Shown piece after piece: positions 17,746 to 26,340 of a stretch of 64,000 nt of DNA. Origin of the DNA: Streptomyces sp. B21-105 (GTDB lineage: Bacteria > Actinomycetota > Actinomycetes > Streptomycetales > Streptomycetaceae); contig NZ_JARUMJ010000001.1 of the NCBI RefSeq assembly GCF_036898465.1, forward strand, positions 3,844,001-3,908,000, in the 5' to 3' direction. The stretch's first letter is position 1. The number at the start of each line of letters is the position of its first letter. The notes under the pieces are model-generated. The model worked only from the letters and a program-made list of their open reading frames with translations. It made no database searches and was not told the DNA's origin. The translations under genes were made by a program, and so were the position numbers.

Positions 17746-19029
17746 TCAGTTGCCGGTGACGGTGACCTTCTCGTCGTTGTTCAGCTCGTTCACCAGCTGC
17801 TTGACCTTCGCCTTGTCCCAGACGAGGTTGCCGCCGGAGGAGCCGGAGATCGGCATGTTCAGCGAGGTGCCGTCGCCGCCGTTGACGCCCTTCATCGCGA
17901 AGAACATGGACCCGAGGTCGTACAGCCCCATGTCCTTGTCGACGATGAGGGAGTCGAGGCCCGCGCTCATCGTCGGGTACAGCTTGAAGGGGTTCAGAAT
18001 CGTGCCGGGGGTCGCCACCTCGTGCGCGAGGGCGGCGAGGAACTTCTGCTGGTTCTTGGTGCGCTGCAGGTCGGACGCGGCGAACGCGTGGCGGGTGCGG
18101 ACGAATGCCAGCGCCTCCTCGCCGTTCAGCGTCTGCTTGCCCGCCTGGAAGTCGGCGCCGGAGTACTTGTCCTTGAAGGCCTTGTCGATGGTGATCTCGA
18201 CGCCGCCGACCGCGTCCACGATGCTCGCGAAGCCGGCGAAGCCGATCTCGACGTAGTGGTCGATGCGCAGGCCGGTGTTGAACTCGATCGTGCGCACCAG
18301 CAGCTCCGGGCCGTCCGTCGCGTACGCGGCGTTCAGCTTGATGTGCCGGCCGGTGCCCTTGTACGTCTTGCCGGACTCGGAGCCGACGAACGTCGGGAGC
18401 TCGACGTCCGAGTCGCGCGGCAGCGAGACCAGCGTGTCGCCGTTGGAACCGACGTGCAGGATCATCATCGAGTCGGTGCGCTTGCCCTCGGCGGAGCCGG
18501 TGTGCAGCTTCTTCTTCTCGTCGGCGGACATGCCCTCACGGCTGTCGGAGCCGACGATCAGGTAGTTCGTGCCGTCGCCGCCCTCGGGCCGGTCGATGAC
18601 CTTCGACAGGTCGACCTCGCGCTTGAGCTTGCCGTCGGCCCAGAAGTAGGTGCCCACCGTCGTCACGACCAGCACGGTCACGACGGTGATCGCCGTCCAC
18701 TTGATGCGGCGCCGCCAGTTCGGCGCGGGCCGCGGCTCACCGCCGGGGTAGCCGCCGTCCCCTCCGGAGCCGCCGGAGTCGCCGCCGTAGACCTGGCCCG
18801 TGTTGTAGCCGCTGTCGTACCCGGTCTGCCGTGCGTCGGTGTAGTCGCCGTATCCCTGGCCGTTGACGTACGACGGCTGCGGCGGGACGCCGGCGCCCTG
18901 CGGCGGGGCGGCCGGACCGCGGCGGACCTGCCGCATGACACGCGGGCTCTCGGGCTGCGCGTTCGCGCTGCCGCCGCCGTACCGGTTGCCGCGGTCCCTG
19001 TCGGACCATCCCTCGGGCCAATCGTTCAT
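17746..19029 (-). CDS. LCP family wall-polymer ligase with Gly/Tyr-rich N-terminus
   Basis: 427 residues from ATG 19029 (MNDWPEGWSDRDRGNRYGGG). The first ~105 residues are cytoplasmic, Gly/Tyr/Gln-rich and disordered. One membrane helix at about 112-133, then the LCP domain at about 150-330 (YLIVGSDSREG, TDSMMILHV, SLPRDSDVELP, AFVRTRHAFAASDLQRTKNQQ). There is no LytR_C domain. The fifth LCP member in this island and the only one on the minus strand. Length and topology fit the family. Confidence 0.92.
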   Translation of the reverse strand: MNDWPEGWSDRDRGNRYGGGSANAQPESPRVMRQVRRGPAAPPQGAGVPPQPSYVNGQGYGDYTDARQTGYDSGYNTGQVYGGDSGGSGGDGGYPGGEPRPAPNWRRRIKWTAITVVTVLVVTTVGTYFWADGKLKREVDLSKVIDRPEGGDGTNYLIVGSDSREGMSADEKKKLHTGSAEGKRTDSMMILHVGSNGDTLVSLPRDSDVELPTFVGSESGKTYKGTGRHIKLNAAYATDGPELLVRTIEFNTGLRIDHYVEIGFAGFASIVDAVGGVEITIDKAFKDKYSGADFQAGKQTLNGEEALAFVRTRHAFAASDLQRTKNQQKFLAALAHEVATPGTILNPFKLYPTMSAGLDSLIVDKDMGLYDLGSMFFAMKGVNGGDGTSLNMPISGSSGGNLVWDKAKVKQLVNELNNDEKVTVTGN

Positions 19030-19150
19030 GCGGAACAGTGTGCAGGGCAGTGCCGTGTGCCGTACAAGGGCCGTCGGAGAATCAGGGCCCCGCTGTTGCC
19101 AAGCTGACACAAAGTCCCGGCTTGTCCCCCGCATCATTAAGGTGGAGGAC

Positions 19151-19711
19151 ATGACAGACCAGGTCACCGCAGCGGACTCGGGCAGCACCCCGGACATCCC
19201 GGGCAAGCCCACGTCGGCGTCCCGCACCACCCTCAGCCACATCATGACCCACGCCGACACCAACCTCCTGGGCACGGTGCACGGCGGGGTGATCATGAAG
19301 CTCGTCGACGACGCGGCGGGCGCCGTGGCCGGCCGGCACTCCGGCGGCCCCGCCGTCACCGCGTCGATGGACGAGATGGCGTTCCTCGAGCCGGTCCGCG
19401 TCGGCGACCTCGTCCATGTGAAGGCGCAGGTCAACTGGACCGGCCGGACGTCGATGGAGGTCGGGGTGCGGGTCCTGGCCGAACGCTGGAACGAGTCCGC
19501 ACCGGCCACCCAGGTCGGCTCGGCCTACCTGGTGTTCGCCGCCGTCGACGCCGACGGCAAGCCGCGCACGGTCCCGCCGGTCCTCCCCGAGACGGAACGC
19601 GACAAGCGCCGTTTCCAGGAGGCCCAGATCCGCCGCACCCACCGCCTGGCCCGCCGCCGGGCGATCATGGAACTGCGCGAGCGCCGCATCTCGGAGGGAC
19701 TCGAGGACTGA
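19151..19711 (+). CDS. Acyl-CoA thioesterase (hotdog fold, YciA/BACH type)
   Basis: 186 residues from ATG 19151 behind GGTGGAGGAC. Hotdog signature HADTNLLGTVHGGVIMKLVDD with Asn and Asp in the catalytic positions, followed by TASMDEMAFLEPVRVGDLV. It hydrolyses acyl-CoA to free acid and CoA in the cytoplasm. A C-terminal Arg-rich helix (RRTHRLARRRAIMELRERR) extends the usual domain. It converges on the acyl-CoA dehydrogenase gene, suggesting a lipid-metabolism pair, although each has its own promoter. Confidence 0.9.
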   Translation: MTDQVTAADSGSTPDIPGKPTSASRTTLSHIMTHADTNLLGTVHGGVIMKLVDDAAGAVAGRHSGGPAVTASMDEMAFLEPVRVGDLVHVKAQVNWTGRTSMEVGVRVLAERWNESAPATQVGSAYLVFAAVDADGKPRTVPPVLPETERDKRRFQEAQIRRTHRLARRRAIMELRERRISEGLED

Positions 19712-19726
19712 GCCGCCGTAGGGCGA

Positions 19727-19758
19727 AGGCCCCGGCACACGCACGCCCGCCGGGGCCT
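19727..19758. terminator. Bidirectional hairpin between thioesterase and acyl-CoA dehydrogenase
   Basis: AGGCCCCGGC (19727-19736) pairs with GCCGGGGCCT (19749-19758) with a 12-base loop, between two converging genes. Confidence 0.6.
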
Positions 19759-19786
19759 CCCACCTGCACGAAACCTGCACGAACGA

Positions 19787-20944
19787 CTACGGCAGGTTCC
19801 TCGCCATGACGATGCGCTGGACTTGGTTCGTTCCCTCATAGATCTGGGTGATCTTCGCGTCGCGCATCATGCGCTCGACCGGGTAGTCGCGGGTGTAGCC
19901 GTAGCCGCCGAGGAGCTGGACGGCGTCCGTGGTGACCTCCATCGCCACGTCCGAGGCGAAGCACTTGGCGGCCGCGCCCTGGAAGGTGAGGTCGGAGTCG
20001 AGGCGCTCGGACTTGGCGGCCGCGGCGTAGGTCAGCTGGCGGGCGGCCTCGATCTTCATGGCCATGTCGGCGAGCATGAACTGGATGCCCTGGAAGTCGG
20101 CGATGGCCTTGCCGAACTGCTTGCGCTCCTGGACGTAGCCCTTGGCGTAGTCGAAGGCGCCCTGGGCGACGCCGAGGGCCTGCGCGGCGATGGTGATGCG
20201 GGTGTGGTCGAGCGTCTTCATCGCCGTCGCGAAGCCGGTGCCCTCCTCGCCGATCATGCGGTCGGCCGGGATGCGGACGTTGTCGAAGTAGACCTCGCGG
20301 GTCGGGGAGCCCTTGATGCCGAGCTTCTTCTCCGGGGCGCCGAAGGAGACCCCCGGGTCGGACTTCTCGACGACGAAGGCGGAGATGCCCTTGGAGCGCT
20401 TCGTCGGGTCCGTCACGGCCATGACCGTGTAGTAGTCGCTCACGCCGGCGTTGGTGATCCAGCGCTTCACGCCGTTGAGGATCCAGTGGTCGCCGTCGCG
20501 GACCGCCTTGGTCTTCATGCCGGCGGCGTCCGAACCCGCGTCCGGCTCGGAGAGCGCGTACGAGAACATCGCGTCGCCCTTGGCGAGCGGCGACAGGTAC
20601 CTCTTCTTCAGGTCCTCGGAGCCGGACAGGATCACCGGGAGCGAGCCGAGCTTGTTGACCGCGGGGATCAGCGAGGAGGACACGCAGACGCGGGCCACCT
20701 CCTCGATGACGATGACCGTCGCGAGGGCGTCGGCGCCCGCGCCGCCGTACTCCTCGGGGACGTGCACGGCGTGCAGGTCGCTGGCCACCAGCGCGTCCAG
20801 CGCCTCCTGCGGGAAGCGCGCCTCCTCGTCCACCGCGGCGGCGAACGGCGCGATCTTCGCCTCGGAGAGCGAGCGGATGGCGTCGCGGAGCATGTCGTGC
20901 TCCTCGGACGGGCGGTACAGGTCGAAATCAGCCGATCCGGCCAA
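19787..20944 (-). CDS. Acyl-CoA dehydrogenase
   Basis: 385 residues, the standard length. FAD-dependent first step of fatty-acyl-CoA beta-oxidation. Seen: YALSEPDAGSD and WITNAG (flavin contacts), ERKQFGKAI, QLLGGYGYTRDYPVERMMRD, and the catalytic Glu370 in IYEGTNQVQR. Start is a TTG at 20944 giving MAGSADFDLYRPSEEHDMLRD; a GGAG lies about 12 bp upstream. The upstream region carries an AT-rich operator-like repeat described separately. Which chain length it prefers cannot be told from sequence. Confidence 0.93.
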   Translation of the reverse strand: MAGSADFDLYRPSEEHDMLRDAIRSLSEAKIAPFAAAVDEEARFPQEALDALVASDLHAVHVPEEYGGAGADALATVIVIEEVARVCVSSSLIPAVNKLGSLPVILSGSEDLKKRYLSPLAKGDAMFSYALSEPDAGSDAAGMKTKAVRDGDHWILNGVKRWITNAGVSDYYTVMAVTDPTKRSKGISAFVVEKSDPGVSFGAPEKKLGIKGSPTREVYFDNVRIPADRMIGEEGTGFATAMKTLDHTRITIAAQALGVAQGAFDYAKGYVQERKQFGKAIADFQGIQFMLADMAMKIEAARQLTYAAAAKSERLDSDLTFQGAAAKCFASDVAMEVTTDAVQLLGGYGYTRDYPVERMMRDAKITQIYEGTNQVQRIVMARNLP

Positions 20945-20974
20945 GGTGTCTCACGCTCCAAAGACGCTGCGGTC

Positions 20975-20996
20975 ACCGTGCTAACTACCGTTAAGT
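20975..20996 (-). promoter_or_regulatory. Possible operator upstream of acyl-CoA dehydrogenase
   Basis: The plus strand reads CTAACTACCGTTAAGTAACTC: TAAC-TACC-GTTA and GTTA-AG-TAAC are two overlapping inverted repeats in an AT-rich patch that contrasts with the surroundings. TetR-family regulators of fatty-acid degradation often bind such TAAC/GTTA repeats, but the binding protein is not known. Confidence 0.35.
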
Positions 20997-21141
20997 AACT
21001 CAAATTTTAAAGCGCCGCCGAGGCTGGGGGATACGTGACCTTGGCGACAGGGGTCTGCCCCGGGATCTGCCCGGTGAAGGGCGTCCGCACGCCCCGACTA
21101 TGCTCGGGCGCGCAGCGACGGCATCCCCCACAGGAGCATTC

Positions 21142-22485
21142 ATGGCCCTCAAGATCACCGTGATCGGCACCGGCTATCTCGGCGCCACGCACGCCGCGGC
21201 CATGGCCGAGCTGGGCTTCGAGGTGCTCGCTCTCGACGTGGTGCGCGAGAAGATCGAGATGCTCGAGCGCGGTGAGACGCCCATGTACGAGCCGGGTCTC
21301 GAGGAGCTGCTGCGCCGGCACGTCGCCGGGTTCGAGGGGTCCAGCGGCCGGCTGCGGTTCACCCAGGACTGGGCCGAGGTCGGGGCGTTCGGCGACGTCC
21401 ACTTCGTCTGCGTCAACACGCCGCAGAAGCACGGCGAGTACGCGTGCGACATGTCGTACGTCGAATCCGCCCTCGCCTCGCTCGCCCCGCATCTGACGCG
21501 GCCCGCGCTGGTCGTCGGCAAGTCGACGGTGCCGGTGGGGTCCGCGGACCGGCTGGCCCGCATGATCGCCGGGCTCGCGCCGGCCGGTGCGGACGCCGAG
21601 CTCGCCTGGAACCCGGAGTTCCTGCGGGAGGGTTTCGCGGTGCAGGACACGCTGCACCCGGACCGGATCGTCGTCGGCGTGCGCAGCGAGCGGGCGGAGG
21701 CGCTGCTGCGGCAGGTGTACGAGACGCCCGTCGGGGAGGGGTCCCCGTTCGTCGTCACGGACTTCCCCACGGCCGAGCTGGTGAAGACGTCCGCGAACTC
21801 GTTCCTCGCCACCAAGATCTCCTTCATCAACGCCATGGCGGAGGTGTGCGAGGCCGCCGACGGCGACGTCGCCAAGCTGGCCGAGGCGATCGGGTACGAC
21901 GACCGGATCGGCAAGAAGTTCCTGCGGGCGGGGATCGGGTTCGGCGGCGGCTGTCTGCCCAAGGACATCCGCGCCTTCATGGCCCGGGCCGGGGAGCTCG
22001 GGGCCGACCAGGCGCTGACCTTCCTGCGCGAGATCGATTCGATCAACATGCGCCAGCGGGGGCGGATGGTGGAGCTCGCGCGGCAGGCACTGGGGGGCGA
22101 GTCGTTCCTGGGGCAGCGCATCGCCGTCCTCGGCGCCACCTTCAAGCCCGACTCGGACGACGTCCGGGACTCCCCCGCGCTCAACGTGGCCGGGCAGATC
22201 CATCTGCAGGGCGGTCAGGTCACGGTGTACGACCCCAAGGGGATGGACAACGCCCGCCGCCTCTTCCCCACCCTCGGCTACGCCCCCTCGGCGCTCGAGG
22301 CGGTGCGGGGCGCCGACGCGGTGCTGCATCTCACCGAGTGGCGGGAGTTCCGCGAGCTGGACCCGGCGGCGCTCGGCGAGGTCGCGACGACCCGGCTGAT
22401 CCTGGACGGCCGCAACGCGCTCGACCCGGAGCTGTGGCGCAAGGCCGGCTGGACCTACCGGGGGATGGGCCGCCCGACGGCCTGA
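21142..22485 (+). CDS. UDP-glucose 6-dehydrogenase
   Basis: 447 residues from ATG 21142 behind CAGGAGC. Oxidises UDP-glucose twice with NAD+ to UDP-glucuronate. Rossmann loop GTGYLG (9-14), STVPVGS near 128, and active-site Cys271 in GFGGGCLPKD; the C-terminal UDP-binding domain has GATFKPDSDDVRDSPAL. Complete and of normal length. It supplies a precursor for uronic-acid-containing wall or exopolysaccharides, which fits the LCP/glycosyltransferase island upstream; that connection is inference. Confidence 0.94.
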   Translation: MALKITVIGTGYLGATHAAAMAELGFEVLALDVVREKIEMLERGETPMYEPGLEELLRRHVAGFEGSSGRLRFTQDWAEVGAFGDVHFVCVNTPQKHGEYACDMSYVESALASLAPHLTRPALVVGKSTVPVGSADRLARMIAGLAPAGADAELAWNPEFLREGFAVQDTLHPDRIVVGVRSERAEALLRQVYETPVGEGSPFVVTDFPTAELVKTSANSFLATKISFINAMAEVCEAADGDVAKLAEAIGYDDRIGKKFLRAGIGFGGGCLPKDIRAFMARAGELGADQALTFLREIDSINMRQRGRMVELARQALGGESFLGQRIAVLGATFKPDSDDVRDSPALNVAGQIHLQGGQVTVYDPKGMDNARRLFPTLGYAPSALEAVRGADAVLHLTEWREFRELDPAALGEVATTRLILDGRNALDPELWRKAGWTYRGMGRPTA

Positions 22486-22514
22486 CATCCGCGCTCTCGC
22501 GGACTCGTGCGGGC

Positions 22515-22560
22515 GACGCCGGTTCGGCCGAGGCTCAGTCGGCCGAACCGGCGTCTTTCT
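22515..22560 (+). terminator. Terminator of the UDP-glucose dehydrogenase gene
   Basis: A perfect 17-bp stem: GACGCCGGTTCGGCCGA (22515-22531) with TCGGCCGAACCGGCGTC (22539-22555), a 7-base loop and a following TTTCT. One of the best intrinsic terminators in the window. Confidence 0.9.
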
Positions 22561-22748
22561 GCATTCTGCACCACCGGCCTGTGCGACGGCCGGTCAACCA
22601 CCTCGCGCGGGGGACTGCTTCGCGCGGTGAACTGCCTTTCGCAGTGGGCTACTTCGCCCGGTACCGGCGCGTCTTGGGGCGGGAGCGGCGCGGACCTGCG
22701 GGGCCGCCCTCCCGACTGGCGGGGGCCCCGGACGGCGCCGGAGTGTGT

Positions 22749-22791
22749 GTGTACGCCGCCCCGGCCGGGCACCCGTTCTGCCTGTGCCGCT
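22749..22791 (+). pseudogene. Fragment of a duplicated VOC gene 3' end
   Basis: 43 bp here are about 90% identical to 23179-23221, the 3' end of the VOC gene just downstream. In frame it reads VYAAPAGHPFCLCRC against VYADPAGHPFCLCRI. Upstream of the fragment no similarity remains. It is probably the scar of a lost tandem copy. The rest of 22561-22824 holds no recognisable gene. Confidence 0.65.
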
Positions 22792-22824
22792 GCATACCGC
22801 CGCTTTTGAGCCAGGAGGGTTCCC

Positions 22825-23235
22825 ATGCCGCCGCCCGTGGCCCGTTTCCGTTCCGTCGTCCTCGACTGTCCCGATCCGCGCGCGCTCGCCGCGTTCTACG
22901 CGGCGGTCCTGGGCGGCTCCCTCGACGCCGGGGAGGGCGAGGAGGGCGAGGACGACTGGATCGTCCTGCGCGTCCCCGACGGCCCCAGGATCGCCTTCCA
23001 GCAGGTGGACGGGTACACCCCGCCGGAGTGGCCACGCGCGGACCGCAACCCGCAGCAGTTCCACCTGGACCTCGACGGCGGCGCCACCTGGGAGGAGATG
23101 GACGCCGCCCATGAGCGGGTGCTGGCGCTCGGCGCCCGCCCGCTGGACCTGGAGGACCGGGAGGAGAAGGACTTCCAGGTGTACGCCGACCCGGCCGGGC
23201 ATCCGTTCTGCCTCTGCCGCATCGACCGCGCGTGA
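22825..23235 (+). CDS. VOC/glyoxalase-like protein
   Basis: 136 residues from ATG 22825 behind AGGAGGG. Single-gene two-module VOC fold: RFRSVVLDCPDPRALAAFYAAVLGG at the start and QFHLDLDGG... VYADPAGHPFCLCR at the end, the 'DPAGHPFCL' ending typical of the Glyoxalase_6 subgroup. These proteins form metal-binding or binding-only pockets with varied functions (dioxygenase, glyoxalase, resistance). The substrate cannot be inferred here. A fragment of a second copy lies just upstream. Confidence 0.8.
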   Translation: MPPPVARFRSVVLDCPDPRALAAFYAAVLGGSLDAGEGEEGEDDWIVLRVPDGPRIAFQQVDGYTPPEWPRADRNPQQFHLDLDGGATWEEMDAAHERVLALGARPLDLEDREEKDFQVYADPAGHPFCLCRIDRA

Positions 23236-23262
23236 ACAGTCCTGACCCCTCGGCTGGTCCCG

Positions 23263-24495
23263 TCAGGCGTCGCGGCGGCCGTCCAGCTGTGCGATTCCCG
23301 CCGTCGGCGGCTCCCGGCGGTCCCGGGCGGCCCGGGCCGCGAAGTCGGCCGTGCGCAGGACGCGCTGCATGTTGCCCCAGGTCAGCAGGGCGATGTCGGT
23401 CTCCGGCCAGCCGCGGTCCAGCAGCTCGGCGATCAGGTGCGGGTAGCCGGAGGCGTCGGCGAGGCCCTGCGGGTGGGCGGCACCGGAGTCGTAGGTGCCG
23501 GACAGGCCGACGCAGTCCCGGCCGGCGACCGCGCGGACGTGGTCGAGGTGGTCGGCCACGTCCCGGACGCTCGGGCCGGTCTGTTCGGCGGTCAGCGGCA
23601 CCAGGCACAGTCCCTTGGCCGCGCCCAGCTCGGCGAGCAGTTCGTCGGGCAGGTTGCCGGGGTGCGGGCGCAGCGCGCGGGCGGCGGAGCGGGTGCAGAG
23701 CACCGGCGTCTTGGAGAGCGCCAGCACCCGGCGGATCGTGGCGTCGAAGGCTCCGGAGAGGTCGGCCAGCACCCCGATCCGGTTCATCTCTCGCACGACC
23801 TCCTCGCCGAACCGGGTCAGCCCCGCCTCGCCCGCCCAGGAGGCGTCGACGAGGTTCAGGACGCGCAGCCCGAGGGTGTGCAGCGACCGCAGGATGCCGA
23901 GTGAGCCGTCCAGCGCGGCGGCCGTGGCCGGGCCGAGCACGACGGCCACCCGGCCGCAGTGGTGTGCGTCGATGACCTGCCCGGCGCTGAGCGCCAGCCG
24001 CAGCCCCTCGGGGTGGGCGGCGATCACCGAGCGGGCGTGGTCCAGCTGCTCCAGGACCGCGCCGACAGCCCGTTCGGCGGTGCGGCCCTCGGGCGGGTGC
24101 AGTGACCACAGCAGCGCGCCGACGTGCCCCTCCCGCAGCCGGGGCACGTCCGTGTCGACGGCGCTCTCGCCGAGCTGGAGGTCGTACCAGGACAGGTGGC
24201 GCAGGGCCCACGGCAGTCCGCTGTAGCCGTCGGCGACGGGGTGGACGGCGAGGAGGGTCCGGGCGCGTTCCAACGGGCTGCCCGCCGGCTCCGCCTCCGG
24301 CCCCCGCCCGTTTTCCGGCTCGTTTTCCGGCTCGTGTTCCGGCTCCGGGACGGCCTCCGGCGCGGCGGCGTCGGTCTCCTCGCGGCCGGTCTCCCTCCGT
24401 GTGCGGGGGCCGGCCGGGGAGGGGGCCGTCTGCGCCTCGTCGTCCAGCTCGCCGGCCTCGGGAAAAGGCCGCAGTTCGTCCTGGAGGTCGGCCAT
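23263..24495 (-). CDS. Degenerate renal-dipeptidase (M19) homologue, metal ligands lost
   Basis: 410 residues from ATG 24495. About 75 acidic, Pro/Glu-rich residues (repeats of PEPEHEPENEPEN) precede an M19-type barrel clearly related to the neighbour at 24623-25822. Every position that binds zinc in the neighbour is changed: HND becomes YSG (91-93), the bridging Glu in MGAEGGHS becomes LGPATAAA, DLSH becomes DLSG, FSHSSAR becomes CTRSAAR, GGDYDG becomes SGTYDSG. The fold-supporting parts ([33 protein letters not shown]) are kept, with no stop or frameshift. So it is most likely a stable non-catalytic paralogue. Its role is unknown. Confidence 0.85.
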   Translation of the reverse strand: MADLQDELRPFPEAGELDDEAQTAPSPAGPRTRRETGREETDAAAPEAVPEPEHEPENEPENGRGPEAEPAGSPLERARTLLAVHPVADGYSGLPWALRHLSWYDLQLGESAVDTDVPRLREGHVGALLWSLHPPEGRTAERAVGAVLEQLDHARSVIAAHPEGLRLALSAGQVIDAHHCGRVAVVLGPATAAALDGSLGILRSLHTLGLRVLNLVDASWAGEAGLTRFGEEVVREMNRIGVLADLSGAFDATIRRVLALSKTPVLCTRSAARALRPHPGNLPDELLAELGAAKGLCLVPLTAEQTGPSVRDVADHLDHVRAVAGRDCVGLSGTYDSGAAHPQGLADASGYPHLIAELLDRGWPETDIALLTWGNMQRVLRTADFAARAARDRREPPTAGIAQLDGRRDA

Positions 24496-24582
24496 GACGG
24501 GTCTCCGTACGTCGATCAGCAGTACGGTCACCGTCGCACGGGGGGCGGTGTACTTCCTGGTGGACAGGGCGTTCGGGGGTAC

Positions 24583-24611
24583 GCGGGCGGGGACGGCCGC
24601 TCCCCGCCCGC
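24583..24611 (-). terminator. Hairpin between the two dipeptidase genes
   Basis: GCGGGCGGGGA (24583-24593) pairs with TCCCCGCCCGC (24601-24611), loop of 7 bases, directly after the active dipeptidase gene. It may partly separate the degenerate paralogue from the purK-purE-dipeptidase transcript. Confidence 0.55.
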
Positions 24612-24622
24612 CTCGGACGGGG

Positions 24623-25822
24623 TCACCCGTCCAGCGACCCGATCGTGGCGTGGGACGGCGCGCGCGTGGCCCGCAGGTCCCGGGCCACGTCCTCCGCCGC
24701 ACCCAGCACGCGGACCGCGTTCTGCCAGGTCAGCTTGGCGAGGTCGGCGGTCGACCAGCCGCGGTCGAGGAGCTCCGCGATCAGGCGGGGATAGCCGGAG
24801 ACGTCGTTCAGTCCTTCGGGGGTGAAGGCCGTGCCGTCGTAGTCGCCGCCGATGCCGAGATGGTCGACGCCGGCCGCCTCGCGCATGTGGTCGAGGTGGT
24901 CGGCGACCGTGGCGACGGTGGCGATCGGGCGGGGGTGGCTCTCCTCGAAGGCCCGGTGCACCTTCATCGCCTCGGGGGTGGTGGCGAGGTGGTGGAAGCC
25001 GTGGGCGCGCATGTTGTCGTCGGCCGCGGCCGTCCAGTCGACCGCCGCCTGGAGGACGAACTTCGGCACGAACGTCACCATCGCCATGCCGCCGTTGGCG
25101 GGCAGCCGCTCCAGGACGTCGTCCGGGACGTTGCGCGGGTGGTCGCAGACCGCGCGGGCGGAGGAGTGGGAGAAGATCACCGGTGCGCTCGTCGCGTCGA
25201 GCGCGTCGCGCATGGTCGTCGCCGCCACGTGCGAGAGGTCGATGAGCATGCCCTCGCGGTTCATCTCGCGCACGACCTCGCGGCCGAAGGCGGACAGGCC
25301 GCCGACCGCCGGTTCGTCGGTCGCGGAGTCCGCCCAGTCCACGTTGTCGTTGTGGGTGAGCGTCAGGTAGCGCACGCCGAGCGCGTACAGCCCGCGCAGC
25401 GTGCCCAGCGAGTTGGCGATGGAGTGGCCGCCCTCCGCGCCCATCAGCGAGGCGATCCGGCCCTCCGCGCGCGCCGCCTCCATGTCGGCGGCCGTCAGCG
25501 CCGCGCGCAGGTCGCCCGGGTGGCGGGCGACGAGCCGCCGTACGCAGTCGATCTGTTCCAGCGTCGCCGGGACCGCGTCGGGCAGGTCCGAGCGCACGTA
25601 CACCGACCAGTACTGCGCGCCGACCCCGCCCGCGCGCAGCCGGGGGATGTCGGTGTGCAGGTGGGCGTGCTGGTCGGCGGCGATGTCGCGGGCGTCGAGG
25701 TCGTAGCGGACCTGTTCGCGCAGCGCCCAGGGCAGGTCGTTGTGGCCGTCGGCGACCGGGAACTCGCGCAGGAGCTCGCGGGCGGCGGCCAGTGAGGTCG
25801 GCTCGCTCACGTCGCCCGTCAC
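24623..25822 (-). CDS. Membrane-dipeptidase-like (M19) zinc dipeptidase
   Basis: 399 residues from GTG 25822; the GTGA overlap with the purE stop couples translation. Complete M19 metal site: DGHNDLPW (His27, Asp29), MGAEGGHS (bridging Glu), DLSH, FSHSSAR and GIGGDYDG. It cleaves L-X-D/L dipeptides. A close homologue at this locus in S. coelicolor has been studied structurally as the nearest bacterial relative of human renal dipeptidase. No signal peptide, so cytoplasmic. Position directly after purE is conserved in Streptomyces, but a purine link is not established. Confidence 0.93.
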   Translation of the reverse strand: MTGDVSEPTSLAAARELLREFPVADGHNDLPWALREQVRYDLDARDIAADQHAHLHTDIPRLRAGGVGAQYWSVYVRSDLPDAVPATLEQIDCVRRLVARHPGDLRAALTAADMEAARAEGRIASLMGAEGGHSIANSLGTLRGLYALGVRYLTLTHNDNVDWADSATDEPAVGGLSAFGREVVREMNREGMLIDLSHVAATTMRDALDATSAPVIFSHSSARAVCDHPRNVPDDVLERLPANGGMAMVTFVPKFVLQAAVDWTAAADDNMRAHGFHHLATTPEAMKVHRAFEESHPRPIATVATVADHLDHMREAAGVDHLGIGGDYDGTAFTPEGLNDVSGYPRLIAELLDRGWSTADLAKLTWQNAVRVLGAAEDVARDLRATRAPSHATIGSLDG

Positions 25823-26340
25823 TTCCCGAAGCCGAAGCCGTTCGAGCCCTCGACCTTGGCGCGCAGGCGCTTGCCCTTCTCAGTCGCCTGGTCGCCCAGC
25901 TCCTGCTGGAACTCGCGCATCCTGGCGAGCAGCTCCTCGTCGTGGGCGGCGAGGATGCGGGCGGCCAGCAGGCCGGCGTTGCGCGCGCCGCCGACGGAGA
26001 CGGTCGCGACGGGGACGCCGGCCGGCATCTGCACGATGGACAGCAGGCTGTCCATGCCGTCCAGGTACTTCAGGGGCACGGGCACGCCGATCACCGGCAG
26101 CGGGGTGACGGAGGCGAGCATGCCGGGCAGGTGGGCCGCGCCGCCGGCGCCCGCGATGATCGCCTTGAGGCCGCGTCCGTCCGCCTGCTCGCCGTACGCG
26201 ATCATCTCGCGCGGCATGCGGTGCGCGGAGACGACGTCGACCTCGTACTCGATCTCGAACTCGTCGAGGGCCTGGGCTGCGGCCTCCATGACGGGCCAGT
26301 CGCTGTCCGACCCCATGACGATGCCTACGACAGGGCTCAT
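25819..26340 (-). CDS. purE: N5-carboxyaminoimidazole ribonucleotide mutase, PurE
   Basis: 173 residues. Class I PurE that converts N5-CAIR to CAIR in purine synthesis. Signature GSDSDWPVM (11-19), SAHRMP and [11 protein letters not shown] line the phosphate and CO2-transfer site. The start ATG overlaps the purK stop (ATGA 26337-26340) and its stop overlaps the dipeptidase start. Length is normal. Confidence 0.96.
   Translation of the reverse strand: MSPVVGIVMGSDSDWPVMEAAAQALDEFEIEYEVDVVSAHRMPREMIAYGEQADGRGLKAIIAGAGGAAHLPGMLASVTPLPVIGVPVPLKYLDGMDSLLSIVQMPAGVPVATVSVGGARNAGLLAARILAAHDEELLARMREFQQELGDQATEKGKRLRAKVEGSNGFGFGK

Noticed and set aside
23232..23975. Arg/Gly-rich plus-strand frame antisense to the degenerate dipeptidase
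   Set aside because: Composition is that of an antisense shadow; no motif, no ribosome site.
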